Of a stretch of 64,000 bases of DNA, positions 25,262 to 36,034 are shown one piece after another. The first letter of the stretch is position 1; the number at the start of each line of letters is the position of its first letter. A model generated the notes under the pieces. The model was not told where the DNA came from and searched no databases. It worked only from the letters and a program-made list of their open reading frames with translations. The translations under genes were made by a program, and so were the position numbers. The DNA comes from Oscheius sp. JU75. Its lineage: Eukaryota > Nematoda > Chromadorea > Rhabditida > Rhabditidae. The stretch spans positions 4,154,001 through 4,218,000 of the forward strand of contig JASJZC010000001.1 of NCBI GenBank assembly GCA_037178855.1. Reading direction: 5' to 3'.

Positions 25262-26067
25262 ATGAAACTACTTTTGGTTGCTGCTCTTTTCGCTGCTGTC
25301 TCAGCTGCACCTCAACGGGCCAAAAGAGGATTCGGCGGTCCTCCATGTGTCGTTACAGTAAGTAAATTTGTAAGACTTCCTAAAAAGAGACCTTCAGGGT
25401 AACAGCCTGTACATCAACGGTCTCTATCAGAGGAATCTGACTTCGAGTGAGCAGTCCGAAATGAACCAGTACCAGACAAGCTTGTCCCAGTACGAGAATG
25501 CTCTTCAAGCAGTCATCGATCAGCGCAGACAGGACAGAAGAAATGGCGAGAACCGTGGCGGAAATGGTAGACAGAACCAGACAGACATCCCCGAAGCTCC
25601 CAGTCGTCCTTCCTTCTGTTCCGATGAGGCTATCACGCAGTACATTTTCGATGGATGCATGGTTCAGGACAACAAGGTTGGTTTTCGGAGAGAGTACCAG
25701 TAGCAGTTTCTGGTTCCCAGTCCTGCCTCTCTCTACCTTAAATCTAATGAGACACTTTCAGGTCTACATCGGAAAGCAGTACGCCCGAGATCTGACCTCC
25801 AGTGAACAACAGCAGCTCCAGGACTTTGACGCCCAGATGACATCCTACCAGAACTACCTTCAGCAACAGCTCCAGAATGTGGGTTTCATGTCAAACACAT
25901 TGAATTTTGTGCTATAGCAAGTGAACAACTTCTTCGGCCCCGGATTCCTTTCTCAGTTTGCCAATGGAGGAAGTACTACACAGCCTTCGACAACTGGAGC
26001 CACTGCCTCGCCTGGACCTGCTCCTCAACCACCCACAGCTCCCGACTTCTGTACAGCAATCTATTAA
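25262..26067 (+). CDS. Secreted pepsin-inhibitor-3 family protein (aspin-like)
   Basis: Nematode-specific aspartic-protease inhibitor family, whose type member is the Ascaris pepsin inhibitor PI-3. Exons 25262-25357, 25398-25676, 25762-25878 and 25918-26067; the ATG lies 2 nt after TTTTCAG. Signal peptide MKLLLVAALFAAVSA, then a KR site. It carries two copies of the family repeat: CVVTGNSLYINGLYQRNLTS and GCMVQDNKVYIGKQYARDLT, each followed by a Gln-rich helix (EQQQLQDFDAQM). The repeats are separated by a Pro-rich linker and end with PSFCSDEAI and APDFCTAIY, the typical paired Cys. About 213 aa, full length. It could protect against gut or prey proteases; whether it inhibits pepsin-like enzymes is inference. 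AATAAA at about 26110. Confidence 0.88.
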
Positions 26068-26287
26068 TTGTTCCATCGTCCTCACGTTAAACGATACGAG
26101 TAGTCACACAACAATAAAGTTTTAAGCGGAGTAGCATGTAGCAGAGTTATTCTGCGAGGTCCGCCACTCAACACGACTGCTTCTGACTCAAAACGAGCTT
26201 TTCGAGACTCACAATGTTCTGCTGGGTTGTAGAGTTGGTCTGTAGAACTGAGAACAAAACTCAAAATAACAAAATAAATTTATGAGT

Positions 26288-26519
26288 TCATTCGTCTTCG
26301 CGGCTCCAGTAGTCGTAGTTGGCGCCAAGGATAGGCATTCCAAACATCCTCTTCTGGACTGGACGCCAAGCGGGACGCATGAACCAGGCTCCTGGAGAGG
26401 CTGAAATCAGTCTAGACTTGGCTTGTTTTAAAAGTAAACCTACCTCGTTTTTCTAGATCATTGAAGTAGAAAGCAGAGGCAATTGAGAAGAAGACGAGGA
26501 ACACAAGAAGCTGCTTCAT
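26288..26519 (-). CDS. Neuropeptide-like precursor, 62 aa
   Basis: Two minus-strand exons, 26444-26519 and 26288-26400, join in frame (AAACGAG/GTAGGT; GATTTCAG). The protein has a clear signal peptide (MKQLLVFLVFFSIASA), then YFNDLEKR. A dibasic KR site releases ASPGAWFMRPAWRPVQ, a second KR site follows, and the C-terminal peptide starts MFGMPILGANYDYW. Small size, signal peptide and two KR sites bracketing aromatic/Pro-rich peptides are what a nematode nlp gene looks like. Neither peptide ends in Gly before KR, so amidation is not predicted. I cannot place it in a named nlp family. An antimicrobial or cuticle peptide is the alternative. Confidence 0.68.
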
Positions 26520-27677
26520 TTTCTGGAAAGAACACGTCTAGTTGGAAATAAATAAAAGGGCTGGAAATAGACGGAAGCGTGGGAGCAGAGAGACGACGAG
26601 GTCAGTCGACGGGAATAAACTTGTTCAGGACTACAAATGGGCGAAAGGCCTTTAATCCCACCTTGAGGGAGAGATTGCTACTTGGGGTCGAGACGAAGAG
26701 GAGCCCAATTTGGGGACTCGAAAATAGGCACCCACGCCACTGTTTTGACCAAAGATTCAATTAGAATCTCTTCGAAAGAGCTCTTCTTCGGTTTTCTGCT
26801 GGTACCTCCACCATTTTACGTACACTTTTTATGGTCTAAACTAACAGTTCTGGCCTAGACATGCTCTGCAAAGTTGTATGGTTTGATGCGAACTACACCT
26901 TTGCAGAACACGAAAAAGTAGGGTGATAGCGTTTTCAACGCGTAAAACGACTTCAAAGTACAAGCTATTGCGCGACTATTAATTAGTAGGCAGAAGTACT
27001 TGATGAGCATTTTCACGTCGACGCGCAAATTATTTCATTTCAGAAGAGCTGGTTCTCTAGCTTTGTTTTTGCCTTTTAAAAAGTGACAGAAGGATTATAT
27101 CCGCGATGGACTGGGCTTATTGAAAAAAAGATCCAGACTGAGGGAGGCTCTTCGGAAGAAATGTCACTTGCAGACGAAAGAGTCGAGTCAGGAAGTGACT
27201 GGCTAATAGTGGGTCAACTTAATTGTCAATCCGCCGGGTGCGCAATTGGGATGCGAAAGGAGCCTGGGCTTCTTGGAAATGTAGTATGTCCGGCTTCTGG
27301 GTGACGTCCGCATGAAACATGTAGGAGGGCCGTAATAACGTCTGTCAATGCATGAACCTCATATTTCTAACAAGGCCGGGGTGATAGATTACGCGACCAA
27401 CTATTGTCATCTTCCAAAAATTAATTAGAGTTCAATGGGCTCCGTCACTCGCAAAAACACTGTTCAGATGCAGACGATGTTTGCAGATATGTGAAACTTC
27501 GTTTCTAATTGGGCAATTTTGTTCTCTTCCAGTTGAGTTTCTATCACAAGAATAACACATAAACAAGAGTCAGAATCAACGCAAGAAGCAGGGCATAAAT
27601 TGGAAGTGACTAGAAGTATCGGAAAGATTACGGTAGGTTTATTGAAAGTTAGCACAAAGTCACAACAGTTACAAACT
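26520..27677. other. Intergenic region, peptide gene to chemoreceptor
   Basis: No convincing exon. Contains the upstream region of the peptide gene and hairpin-repeat copy 3 (26862-26910). The chemoreceptor 3' flank lies toward the right end. Several GGGTGAT..AACGACTTC segments look like unique AT-rich filler. Confidence 0.4.
26862..26910. repeat. Dispersed hairpin repeat, copy 3 (intergenic)
   Basis: TGCTCTGCAAAGTTGTATGG, a loop of about 11 nt, then CTACACCTTTGCAGAACA. Close to the consensus. Confidence 0.6.
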
Positions 27678-28922
27678 TTAAGCATTGGAATGAAAGTGCT
27701 CATTCTTATGTCTAAGTCCGCACTCGGTTCTTGTACCAGGAAGTGAAGATGATTCGACAGACGTTCCCTTGTAAGAAGAGACCTTTTTCAACAGCTTGAT
27801 GGCAGCTCGTCGGTAGTCGGAAACACAGCAGAGTACAATGAATGGATCAAAGAACTGGGCCAGGGTGACGGAGATCGAGATAGTGTCACATAGTAGATAG
27901 TCTTTGTAGCGGAGAAGTGAAGCTAGATACAAAACTGTCAGAGGCGTGTAGAGTAGCAAAATCGGACAGGTTGTCTGTAAACAAGAGGGTCTGATTATCA
28001 TTGGTCTCTTACTTGAAGAATCAGAAGAATAAAGAGCTTATACTGTCTGGTAGTCGTGTGAGCACTGGTGGATATCAGAGCAAATTGCTTCCTTAGACTG
28101 GAAGCGATCAGACCGGCACAGACTGTGATGACAGTCAGTGGCAAGACCAGACAGACAACTCGGATGATGAACATGAGACCAAAATCGAAGTTCAGTTTGT
28201 CGTCTACCTAAAGTTGAACTATTTCAAAACCTTTCTATATCTAACAAAAGAGACAGCTCCCATATACGAGATGGAATTCATGTCGACCGGACCGAAATGT
28301 TCAATGAAATGAGCTTCGAAGAGACGACTCTTGGAAGCATTGGGCATCATCCAGATCATGGAACAAGCTGTGAATGTGGCAAAGAAGCCAAGGGCGATGG
28401 AACCGAAGGCTGTGAGAGCGCGGTAGTCGGAGAAAAGACGAAGACGTTGCTGACTAGACAGGGTGAGAGTCCTCAGGTGAGTGCGGTACAAACCTGCATA
28501 TGGCAAAGTAGCGATATACGTAGGAGAAACAGAGAACAACTATCAGACCAATGATGGTAAAACAGAAGCCGACCATGCACAAACTGTAAACCTGCTGGTT
28601 ACCAGATAATCCAGGCCCGAAAATGGTAAAAGAGGTCTCGTCAATGGAGAACATCTGGAAAGACAAAAGTGTGAAAGTTTACATAGACGGACTGGATTAA
28701 AAATGGTCGTGACCAGGGAGCAGAAAATGTTCATGAGAAGATAGAGCATCAGTAGGATACGGTAGGGACCGATCATAGATCCTTTCCTGAAATTTTTCCT
28801 GGCTTTTGTTCACAACTAGATTACAAAGCTGCGACGAGTAGGAAGACGACAGTGTTGAGAACAGCTGCCGCAGATCCGACTCCCAAAGAGAAGAATTTCA
28901 TGAAAATCACGAAAGAGACCAT
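27678..28922 (-). CDS. Nematode 7TM chemoreceptor (Str/Srd/Srh-like)
   Basis: Six minus-strand exons: 28825-28922, 28693-28786, 28494-28654, 28246-28453, 28013-28207 and 27678-27974; every junction keeps frame. Seven hydrophobic segments can be followed: GSAAAVLNTVVFLLVAAL (TM1), IGPYRILLMLYLLMNIFCSL (TM2), VYSLCMVGFCFTIIGL (TM3), RYFAICR at its end, TAFGSIALGFFATFTACSMI (TM4), IIRVVCLVLPLTVITVCAGL (TM5), CPILLLYTPLTVLYLASLL (TM6), ISVTLAQFFDPFIVLCCVSD (TM7). After TM7 comes DYRRAAIKLLKK, as in str/srd receptors. RYFAICR stands in for the DRY region. About 350 aa. Expected in chemosensory cilia. The exact subclass is not settled. Confidence 0.85.
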
Positions 28923-30054
28923 AGTCTGGGGATAAATAGAAACAAATATGCTCAACTATATATAAGCTTTCAGGCTCTCTGGGGTATTGTATTCACGTGA
29001 GGCGACTATTTTCTTTGGAAAATTGGGCAGAGTAAGTGTTCTCCCTTTACAAAAACATGTCTGTTCGGGTAATTGCTGGTGACTGGGTGCTTCTTCTTCC
29101 AGAATGACTAAATAAAGTCGCCCTCCTCTCGAACACAATATGTCTCGGATAGAAAGATGGGGAACCAATTTCCATTTTCTGTGTTGGTCCCTCAATTTTC
29201 CAAGCATCTTCTCCTTCCTTGTCGTTTTGTGATAGCGAAAGATGGCTTGACAGCCCGTCAATTTTGTCCTGTCGGTTCGATCAACCTATGAGAACCCTAT
29301 ACAACTACACTGGAGGAGAAAAGGGTTGGAATAGCAGAGGTAAGTCTATAGAAATCTAGAGAATGTAGAATTCATCGTTCCCGAACAAATCAGAAGTTAA
29401 TAATGAATTAGCACGAATCCATATTCTGAAAGTTTTGTTTCGATTGCTTTTCAACGGTTTTCTCCATGTTTCTTCTTCTTTTCCCTTTCTCCTCAGACCG
29501 TCGAATAATGCGCCTTGACTCGCATCATCTGCAACAGAGTCAGCTGTTTTCTTGGCACACTAGCAACAGCGCGATGACCCTTGGACACAGACCTCGATTA
29601 CATACGTTGTTGTCTTGCCATTTCTCAGTGACATCACATGTTTTCCACTAAATATTTACAATAAACTTGTCATATGACCTGCAAATCTTGTTACAAACGG
29701 TCAAAAATCTATCTCTTTGTAGTTGATGAGTCCGAAAATGGCGTCTACTTTCAGTTTGTGACATAATCTCTTTAAGAATACGTCTATTTGTTATCTTTCC
29801 CTCACTACACTTGTATCTTATCGCCGATGAAAAGTCCAAATGCCCTTTCCTCATTTCCGTTTTTCGAAATCTGCTCAAACTGGTCAGATTTGGAAGTTGA
29901 ACGTGCTCAAAATGGTTCAGATACTTGTTGATTCGTAGTTTTCACACCTCGGATCTTTGTCCATTGAATAGTCTCCCTGTCTGTGCTCTTATCTCTTGGC
30001 TCACGCGTTTCTTTCGCCCGGACCTTTACACCGATTTTGTTGCAAAAATCTCCC
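28923..30054. other. Intergenic region, divergent between chemoreceptor and EPT1
   Basis: About 1.1 kb between two divergently transcribed genes, so both promoters should lie here. No exon, RNA gene or repeat was recognised. A/T-rich with scattered AAAAT runs. Confidence 0.4.
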
Positions 30055-32416
30055 ATGAATTCGGCTGATGAAGAACCTGGCACAGTCAATTCACTAGCTG
30101 ATTCAACTCTCGTATTACTCGCCGACGAGGGTGAGAAATATTTCTTTGCTTTTCACACGTCCTTCTTCAAAATCCTCGTTTTCAGATCTCGAAATATCAA
30201 GGGAAACACGAAGAATGGGCCTCTGGAACCACCGCTACCTCTCCGAATCTCACATAAAAGGCTTCGATAAGTACAAAGTTAGTTTACTCTTTTGTCGAAA
30301 ATATTCAACAACTTTCAGTATTCCTGTATCGACAACAGCCCACTTTCCGTCTACATTTCACACCCCTTCTGGAATTGGGCAGTAGAGGTGAGAATTTGTA
30401 TGTTTCCGCCTCCAATTCACCCAGTTTTATCCTCGATGGTGGGCCCCGAACGTGATCACACTGATCGGATGGGCCCTCGTCATGGGCTGCTTCCTCTTCG
30501 AGTGCATAATCGACTATAATCTTCAAAGCAACAGCGTAGGCTCCGAGAGTCCTGTTCCAGAATGGTTAGTTTTCACTTTTTTCTCGGATCAGGAGTTGAA
30601 ACTTGCAGGTTTTGGCTGCTAGCAGCACTCTGCACATTTTTCGGCCATTTTCTGGACGGAACAGACGGCAAACAAGCACGGCGGATAGGAGCATCTGGAC
30701 CGACGGGAGAACTGTGTAAGTTGTCTTTTCTCTGCCGGCCATAATCCGATGATTTTAGTTGATCACGGCCTCGATTCATGGTCAACTGTCCCATTCACCA
30801 TCACAAGTAAGTATCTTTTCTGAAAAAGTTCAGTAAAAAGTTCCAGTTTTCTCGGTCTTTGGTCGCGGAGACTACAGCGTCTCTCAGGTCCATCTACTCT
30901 ACATTCTGATCAGTGTCCAAATCGTCTTCATCACGACACATTGGGAAAAGTACAACACGGGGACGATGTTCCTAAGCTGGGGTTACGATGCCAGTCAATA
31001 TGTAAGCCTTCAATCTTGTTTTTTCCATTAAACGCTTTGTCTTAGGGTTTGGTGGCTGTCTACTTGTTCACCTACGTTGTCGGCTACAAATGGTACAAGT
31101 TCTACGCAGTTGGCGGCCTGAACTTTGCGCAGGTTTTCGAGAGTGGCTTCTATCGTGAGCTTTTTGGCTTGATCAGAAAAACTTTTATTTAGTCTGCTGT
31201 CTGGCCTCCGTCGTAATGTCTCTCTATAATATGTGGCATTCTTATGCAGTTGACAAGACTTTCAAGCAGGTAAGCTGGGCTTTTCTCAGGGAAAAGGTTG
31301 AGTTCGCAAGGAGTTAGTAGTATAAACATAAGAAAAACTCTTTACTACTAAGGCGCAATGATGTCCGTCCGTCATGTCAGGTCACGGCATGCCAAGAAAT
31401 AAGTTGGCAAAACAGCATTGTGGAATACTTGGAGGCTTCTACTATGAGGCAAGCGACGCAGCCGCCTGTTTTCGATCTATAGTCAAAAATAAGGGAAGCC
31501 GTCGTACACGGCTGGTCTAGTTAAAAATGCCCAAAAGACTGGGCGTATGTATGTACGTATGTATGTCAGAAGCTTCTAATTACTTTGTGCGCACACTAAT
31601 CGTTTGCAAGCCAAGTCAAATCGAGTTATTTTCGGAGCAAGCGTCTCGGGGAGAACGCTTCTCCCGTCACGGTAGCTCAACTGGCTGGAAACATGCGAAC
31701 AGGTTGAAGTGCAAGGCAAGGACCAACATAGGTCGACAGAAGAAAATAGATACTAGACCATATTTACAGAATGGGTGTTTTTAACTCTCCCTTGAGCCCC
31801 CTAGGACGATAGCATTACTTATATCGAAAAAAGATACAAGAATTTTGCTAGTGACTCGGAATCGAGTTGACGAAATATTAGCTGAGAGCTTAGAAGCCGC
31901 TAAAGAAAAAAAAGCCACTGAGTGTCTATCACTTCAGCCCTCAGTGGCCGAAATGATGCGCCCGATGATCCCAATTGGCGGACTCTACTTGGTCAGCGTC
32001 TACTGGGCCGTTAAATCGCCAACGAATGTCATCGACCGCGATCCGAGGATGTTCTTCTTCTGCGTGGGCACTGTCTTCAGCAACATCGCTGTAAGTTTTT
32101 GTACCTTTGTCTTGAAAAATCTCCTTCCAGTGCCGGCTTATCATCTCTCAAATGTCATGTACACGAGCACATGCCAATAACTGGCTCTTGGTGCTGTTTA
32201 TGGCTGTAGCCGCGGCAGCCTTCTTTGTGCCCAGCTGGGAATTGACTCTTCTCCGAGTCGCGACCCTCGTCATTACATCTTTACACGTACATTACGGTGT
32301 CTGTGTCGTCAGTTCCTCCTATTTTCAACTAAAAAAGCTCAATTCAGGTCCGCCAACTCTGCTCCCACTTCAAAATCCATGCCCTCGACGTCTCCTATCT
32401 GACGAAAAAGAGCTAG
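30055..32416 (+). CDS. SELENOI: Ethanolamine phosphotransferase (EPT1/SELENOI family)
   Basis: Transfers phosphoethanolamine from CDP-ethanolamine to diacylglycerol or alkyl-acylglycerol in the ER/Golgi membrane (Kennedy pathway). Twelve exons: 30055-30130, 30186-30277, 30319-30387, 30425-30564, 30609-30715, 30759-30806, 30847-31001, 31046-31154, 31193-31269, 31938-32090, 32131-32307, 32348-32416. Matches to human EPT1: [35 protein letters not shown], and the CDP-alcohol phosphotransferase motif [27 protein letters not shown] with all Asp/Gly/Arg residues of DGx2ARx8Gx3Dx3D present. Further: [79 protein letters not shown] methionine at 30214 is an alternative start. The tail ends SYLTKKS with no UGA/selenocysteine. 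Intron 9 (31270-31937) is unusually long and repeat-bearing. Confidence 0.95.
31270..31937. repeat. Repeat-bearing long intron of the EPT1 gene
   Basis: This 668-nt intron is ten times longer than the others in the gene. It holds a segment TTTACTACTAAGGCGCAATG followed by ATGTCCGTCCGTC (about 31340-31380) that matches, inverted, part of an lrk-1 intron (46780-46855). It also holds a GTATGTATGTACGTATGTA microsatellite (about 31545-31566) and a tRNA A-box-like TAGCTCAACTGG (31673-31684). It looks like inserted mobile DNA, but no termini or target duplication could be defined. Confidence 0.4.
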
Positions 32417-32518
32417 AGCTCTCTAAACAACTCCTGCAGCCTGTTTAATGCGTATTTGTCCATTTAAACCAGGTTTTTGCTACATAATAAACTTTAGACT
32501 AAGCAATAACAAAAAGGT

Positions 32519-33000
32519 CTACTTCTTTTTCATGCTGGGACTGTCCTGGAGATGCAGGAACCTGGTCTTGAGCTTTTGTATCCGACGGTTCTGGTCAATT
32601 TGGCGCTTTCGAAGAGCCCGCCAATACAACCAGCCATCCTAAAAAAAAATACTTGCGCTAAACAAACAAATCAGTCAACCTTTTCTGGATCCAAGTCCTC
32701 CAACAGCTTAGGCGGTGATAAATCCATCTCGAACAGCCATTTGGGATACTCCGAATCGGGCCGAATCTTCGGGCCTGGTTCCTCGCCTAATTATAGGAGC
32801 TTGCAGAAAATGAGAACAAGAAACTAACCTTGAATGTAAAAGTTGATACAGACGTGACTGGCCAGCTTCTCGGCATCGGTCTCGACGAAAGACTTGTCCA
32901 ATTTCGCCGCGACGACTTTCCCTCCAACCGGAGCAGCGTAGCTCCTAGTCGAAGTACATGCCTGAGTAACGACTCTCGTCAAATTGCCTACTCTCAACAT
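32519..33000 (-). CDS. mrpl-54: Mitochondrial large-ribosomal subunit protein mL54
   Basis: Component of the mitochondrial 39S/54S ribosomal subunit. Three minus-strand exons: 32829-33000, 32680-32786 and 32519-32638. The start ATG comes directly after GGTGGTTTCAG. It has an N-terminal basic/hydroxylated mitochondrial presequence ([20 protein letters not shown]). The mL54 signature follows: [20 protein letters not shown], then [40 protein letters not shown]. Human has [20 protein letters not shown] and [20 protein letters not shown]. The C-terminus is basic. About 132 aa, family-sized. The gene starts 165 bp downstream of the claspin stop on the same strand with an acceptor at the ATG, fitting an SL2-type operon position. 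The 3' end faces EPT1, about 100 bp away. Confidence 0.93.
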
Positions 33001-33164
33001 CTGAAACCACCTTTTTGGACATAAACGCCCGAAAACAACAATAGATTGGTCAATGAACCAGCATGGACAGAACATGAAGGGTTATGGTAAGTTTTTAGTG
33101 GTCAAATTGGGAATGTTACAAAGAAGGGGAATGTAAGGCATGAGTATCACTGTTGGAACCGGCT

Positions 33165-35769
33165 TCATTCTTCGAGTTTGTCGAAGAGGGTAATTTTCGG
33201 CTTCTTCGGCCGTCCCGGAAATGCGGCCGTGGCCCGTTTGTTAGTTGAGGTAGCGGCAGTCGAGGTGTACAGCTGTTTGACGGAATTTGTTGCTAAATTC
33301 TCTCGTTTAGGGAAGAGAATAGGTTAAAAAAACATACCATTTAGATCTTTGAAAACGTTGGCTAAAAGCGTCTTCCCAATAGGGAGGTACTCACGCTCAA
33401 ATGGATCATCAGATTCGGCTAGGAGAGCAGCTCGAGCGGCTCGTTCGATATCGTCTTCGGGAGGAGTTTCGTCGACTTGAGAAAGGACATTGTGCTAAAA
33501 TTTTTAAGATAAAAAAATGGAATAAAGCTACCATTCCCGCTTTGAATTTCAGCGCATCCGATCTTTTCTTCTCGTCTTCCGAATTGTCGTTGTCCTCCAT
33601 GGAGTCCTGTGAGAAATCGTTCAAGTCGTCCATGTTGATTTCAGCGTCTTCGCGCAGTCGGACACGGAAGGTTCGGTTCGTCTCAACGCCGGCAAGATCA
33701 CCGTCGGCAAGCAGACTGAACAGTTCGTTGTCTGCGATTTACAAAAGGAAAGCAGACCGATCCTGGAGCTTAGCAATCTCCCGATGAACCTGCTGTTCCT
33801 GCTGCTTCAGAAATAAACGGTGGTTCTTGTTCCGAATATCCTCCTCGTCATATTCTTCGTTATCACCTGAAGAACATATTATTAAAACGTACAAGGAATG
33901 GACGCTCACATTCATCGAGATCGTACTCGTTCGCGCCTTCCTCATCTTCATCGAGATCACTGCCAACGTCACTTCCGGACAGAGAGGCCTCGTCGTCGAA
34001 GAACTTCTTCTTTTTCAATCTAAACATTTCTTTATGCTTTTTAACGCCCCAAATACTCACTTCTTTCTATATTCCTGATTTTCAAGGCGGCGGATGACTG
34101 CAAGCTCGTCGTCCGATTCATTTGCAGCATCTTGGGCTGTAAAACTTTGCAAAAACCAGAACGAGGTACCAACCTTTTTCCTCTTCTTGCTCATCAGCTT
34201 CCTCTTCTTCTTGTTCATCAGCTTCCTCTTCTTCTTCTTCTTCCTCCTCATTTTCATCATCAGAAACAATGACAGCTTTCCTCTGGGTGTTTTCTTCTTT
34301 CACAGGAGAGTGAAGAGGACCGTCGTCTTCTTCGCGTACCTCCTTCATTAGCTGTTCCTCCGTCTCTTCTTCGTCGTCGGAATCCATAAGATGTTTCTTC
34401 TTGGCCGGCCGGATAATTATCCTGTAAGCAAGCCGGGTAAGCCGGTGTGATAAATAATTTACTCGTCTTCAGTTTCTTCAGTAGGCGGCGGCTCAACCTT
34501 GACAGAAACTGGAGTTTTTTCTGGAATATCAAACTGCCCGGAGCAGAACATCAACAGGTCGTCCGTCTTAATGGGTTCCTTCACACACGAGGATCGATTG
34601 AGCTCCTCGGACAGCTCTTCGTCGGAGACGGATTCCTTGGATTGACGGCGTCTGAGGATTATGAATATCTTAGAAGGGAAACAGGCCTACTTATCGGAAG
34701 GAGAATACCACTGAGAGAGAGACAGAGGGAATTGACTTGTTCCTTGATGCTAAAACATCGATGATATAGGAAAATTACTGCTGTTTAACCTGAGGTGAAG
34801 GGCTGGTGACTGGAAAGACAGGCTGGGAGGCGAAAACAGTTGATGTGGCAGGAGAAGGACCACCGAATATGTCTAACGACTCCTGAAAAGTCGATATATT
34901 ACACGATAGGAAGTCTCTAGCCTTGAGGGAGCTGCTATCCTCGAATGGTTCTGCTTCTCCGGGTTGTTCGGTTTCCTCTCCGTCGTCGGAAGAAGCCTCG
35001 TCATTTTCATCTGCCTCATTGCCAACTTCTTCGTCTAAAGCGTGTATTTCAACTAAGACTGACAGGAGTTCTACCACTTTCTACATAATCTTCGTCATCC
35101 TCGCTGTTATCACTTTCCGTTGGCTTTGGGGCCGATAATTTCCTGGAACAACTAGCATTACAATGCCCAAAAGACTGCGTACGTTTTAGTTTTTTGGACC
35201 TCGTGCTCATCTTCCTCGTCCTCACTGCCGCCCAAAAGCCCTTCGTTATCTTCAGCATACAGTTCCTTTCGTTTTTGCTGTTCGGCCTTCCGGCGCAAAG
35301 CCATCTTGGCCAAAAGATCCTTCTTAACTCGCTCTTGTGCAGAGACTGAACATGGAATGGGAAAAACCGAGAACTGTCTTACGTTTGACGAGGTTTTGGT
35401 CGACACGGCACTGGAGCGGCTGTGTCCGTTTCTTGATAGTAGGGAATTTTGAGGTTAGCCAAGGGTCTATTCTCTCCTGAAAACTTTTGTGTTTGAAGGA
35501 AATGTTTTGATAGCACTGACTGAAGGATCCGCGAGGTCAATTTTGTCGTTTTCCTGTTGCGATGATGGCCTCACAGCGAGTTCAGGAATGGCCAGTTTGT
35601 ACTTTTGAAGAAGCTTTCGAGCCCTTCCCTCCTTCCTGCCAACTTCTGTCGTCTCAATCTTCAGTTGCTCTACGTTATCCATTATTTCTTCTGAAGAGCA
35701 ATGTGGATCCAGTGAGGATATGGAAATCGACAGACAATCACTGCCGGATGCTACGGCACCATCCTCCAT
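33165..35769 (-). CDS. clsp-1: Claspin homolog
   Basis: Replication-fork mediator that brings CHK1 to ATR and supports fork speed. The ATG lies 4 nt after GTTTCAG. First exons: 35521-35769, 35383-35476, 35183-35345, 35075-35142; further exons continue down to the stop at 33165-33167. The protein starts with a Ser/Asp/Glu-rich part, then a basic helical segment (SAQERVKKDLLAKMALRRKA) and long acidic stretches with SEDEEDEHEVQKTKT and SDNSEDDEDYVES. The most telling part is FFDDEASLSGSDVGSDLDED followed by NEYDLDE, equal to claspin FLEEEAELSGSEVGSD..DEYEED. Next come DEEDIRNKNHRLFLKQQEQQ and the conserved C-terminal Arg/Lys helix region. It ends RPKKPKITLFDKLEE. I did not find a clear CHK1-binding phosphodegron. 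Interior exon ends are approximate. Confidence 0.8.
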
Positions 35770-36034
35770 GATCCTGAAACTCAAGAATTGTCAAAACATT
35801 TGCTTTGCTTCGAGGAAAAAAACAGCAAAGGTCTCCGAAAAATTATTCGAAGGTGTTTGAATCGCGCGGGTTTGAAGGGTGGCGTCACAGGTCCCGTCAC
35901 GATTGCAGCTACCGTAGTCATATCAGCCTGTCGGAATTTTAGGCGAAGGCCATTTTCAAGTACCGCCTCATCTGTGCGGTTGTTCTTCGTCGAACTTGTC
36001 CAAAGTTGCTCCAGGCAACTACTAAAACGTCAAA
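35770..36034. promoter_or_regulatory. Bidirectional promoter region, claspin / EF-2
   Basis: Only 265 bp separate the claspin start (minus) from the EF-2 start (plus). No TATA box is obvious. The claspin side has a trans-splice-like GTTTCAG; the EF-2 side has a short untranslated leader ending ACGTCAAA before ATG. Confidence 0.5.

Noticed and set aside
34882-34920. Possible GC-AG intron in claspin (AAG/GCTAGA..TTTTCAG)
   Set aside because: The 39-nt segment is a multiple of three and open in frame, so reading through it is equally good; not counted as evidence for GC donors.
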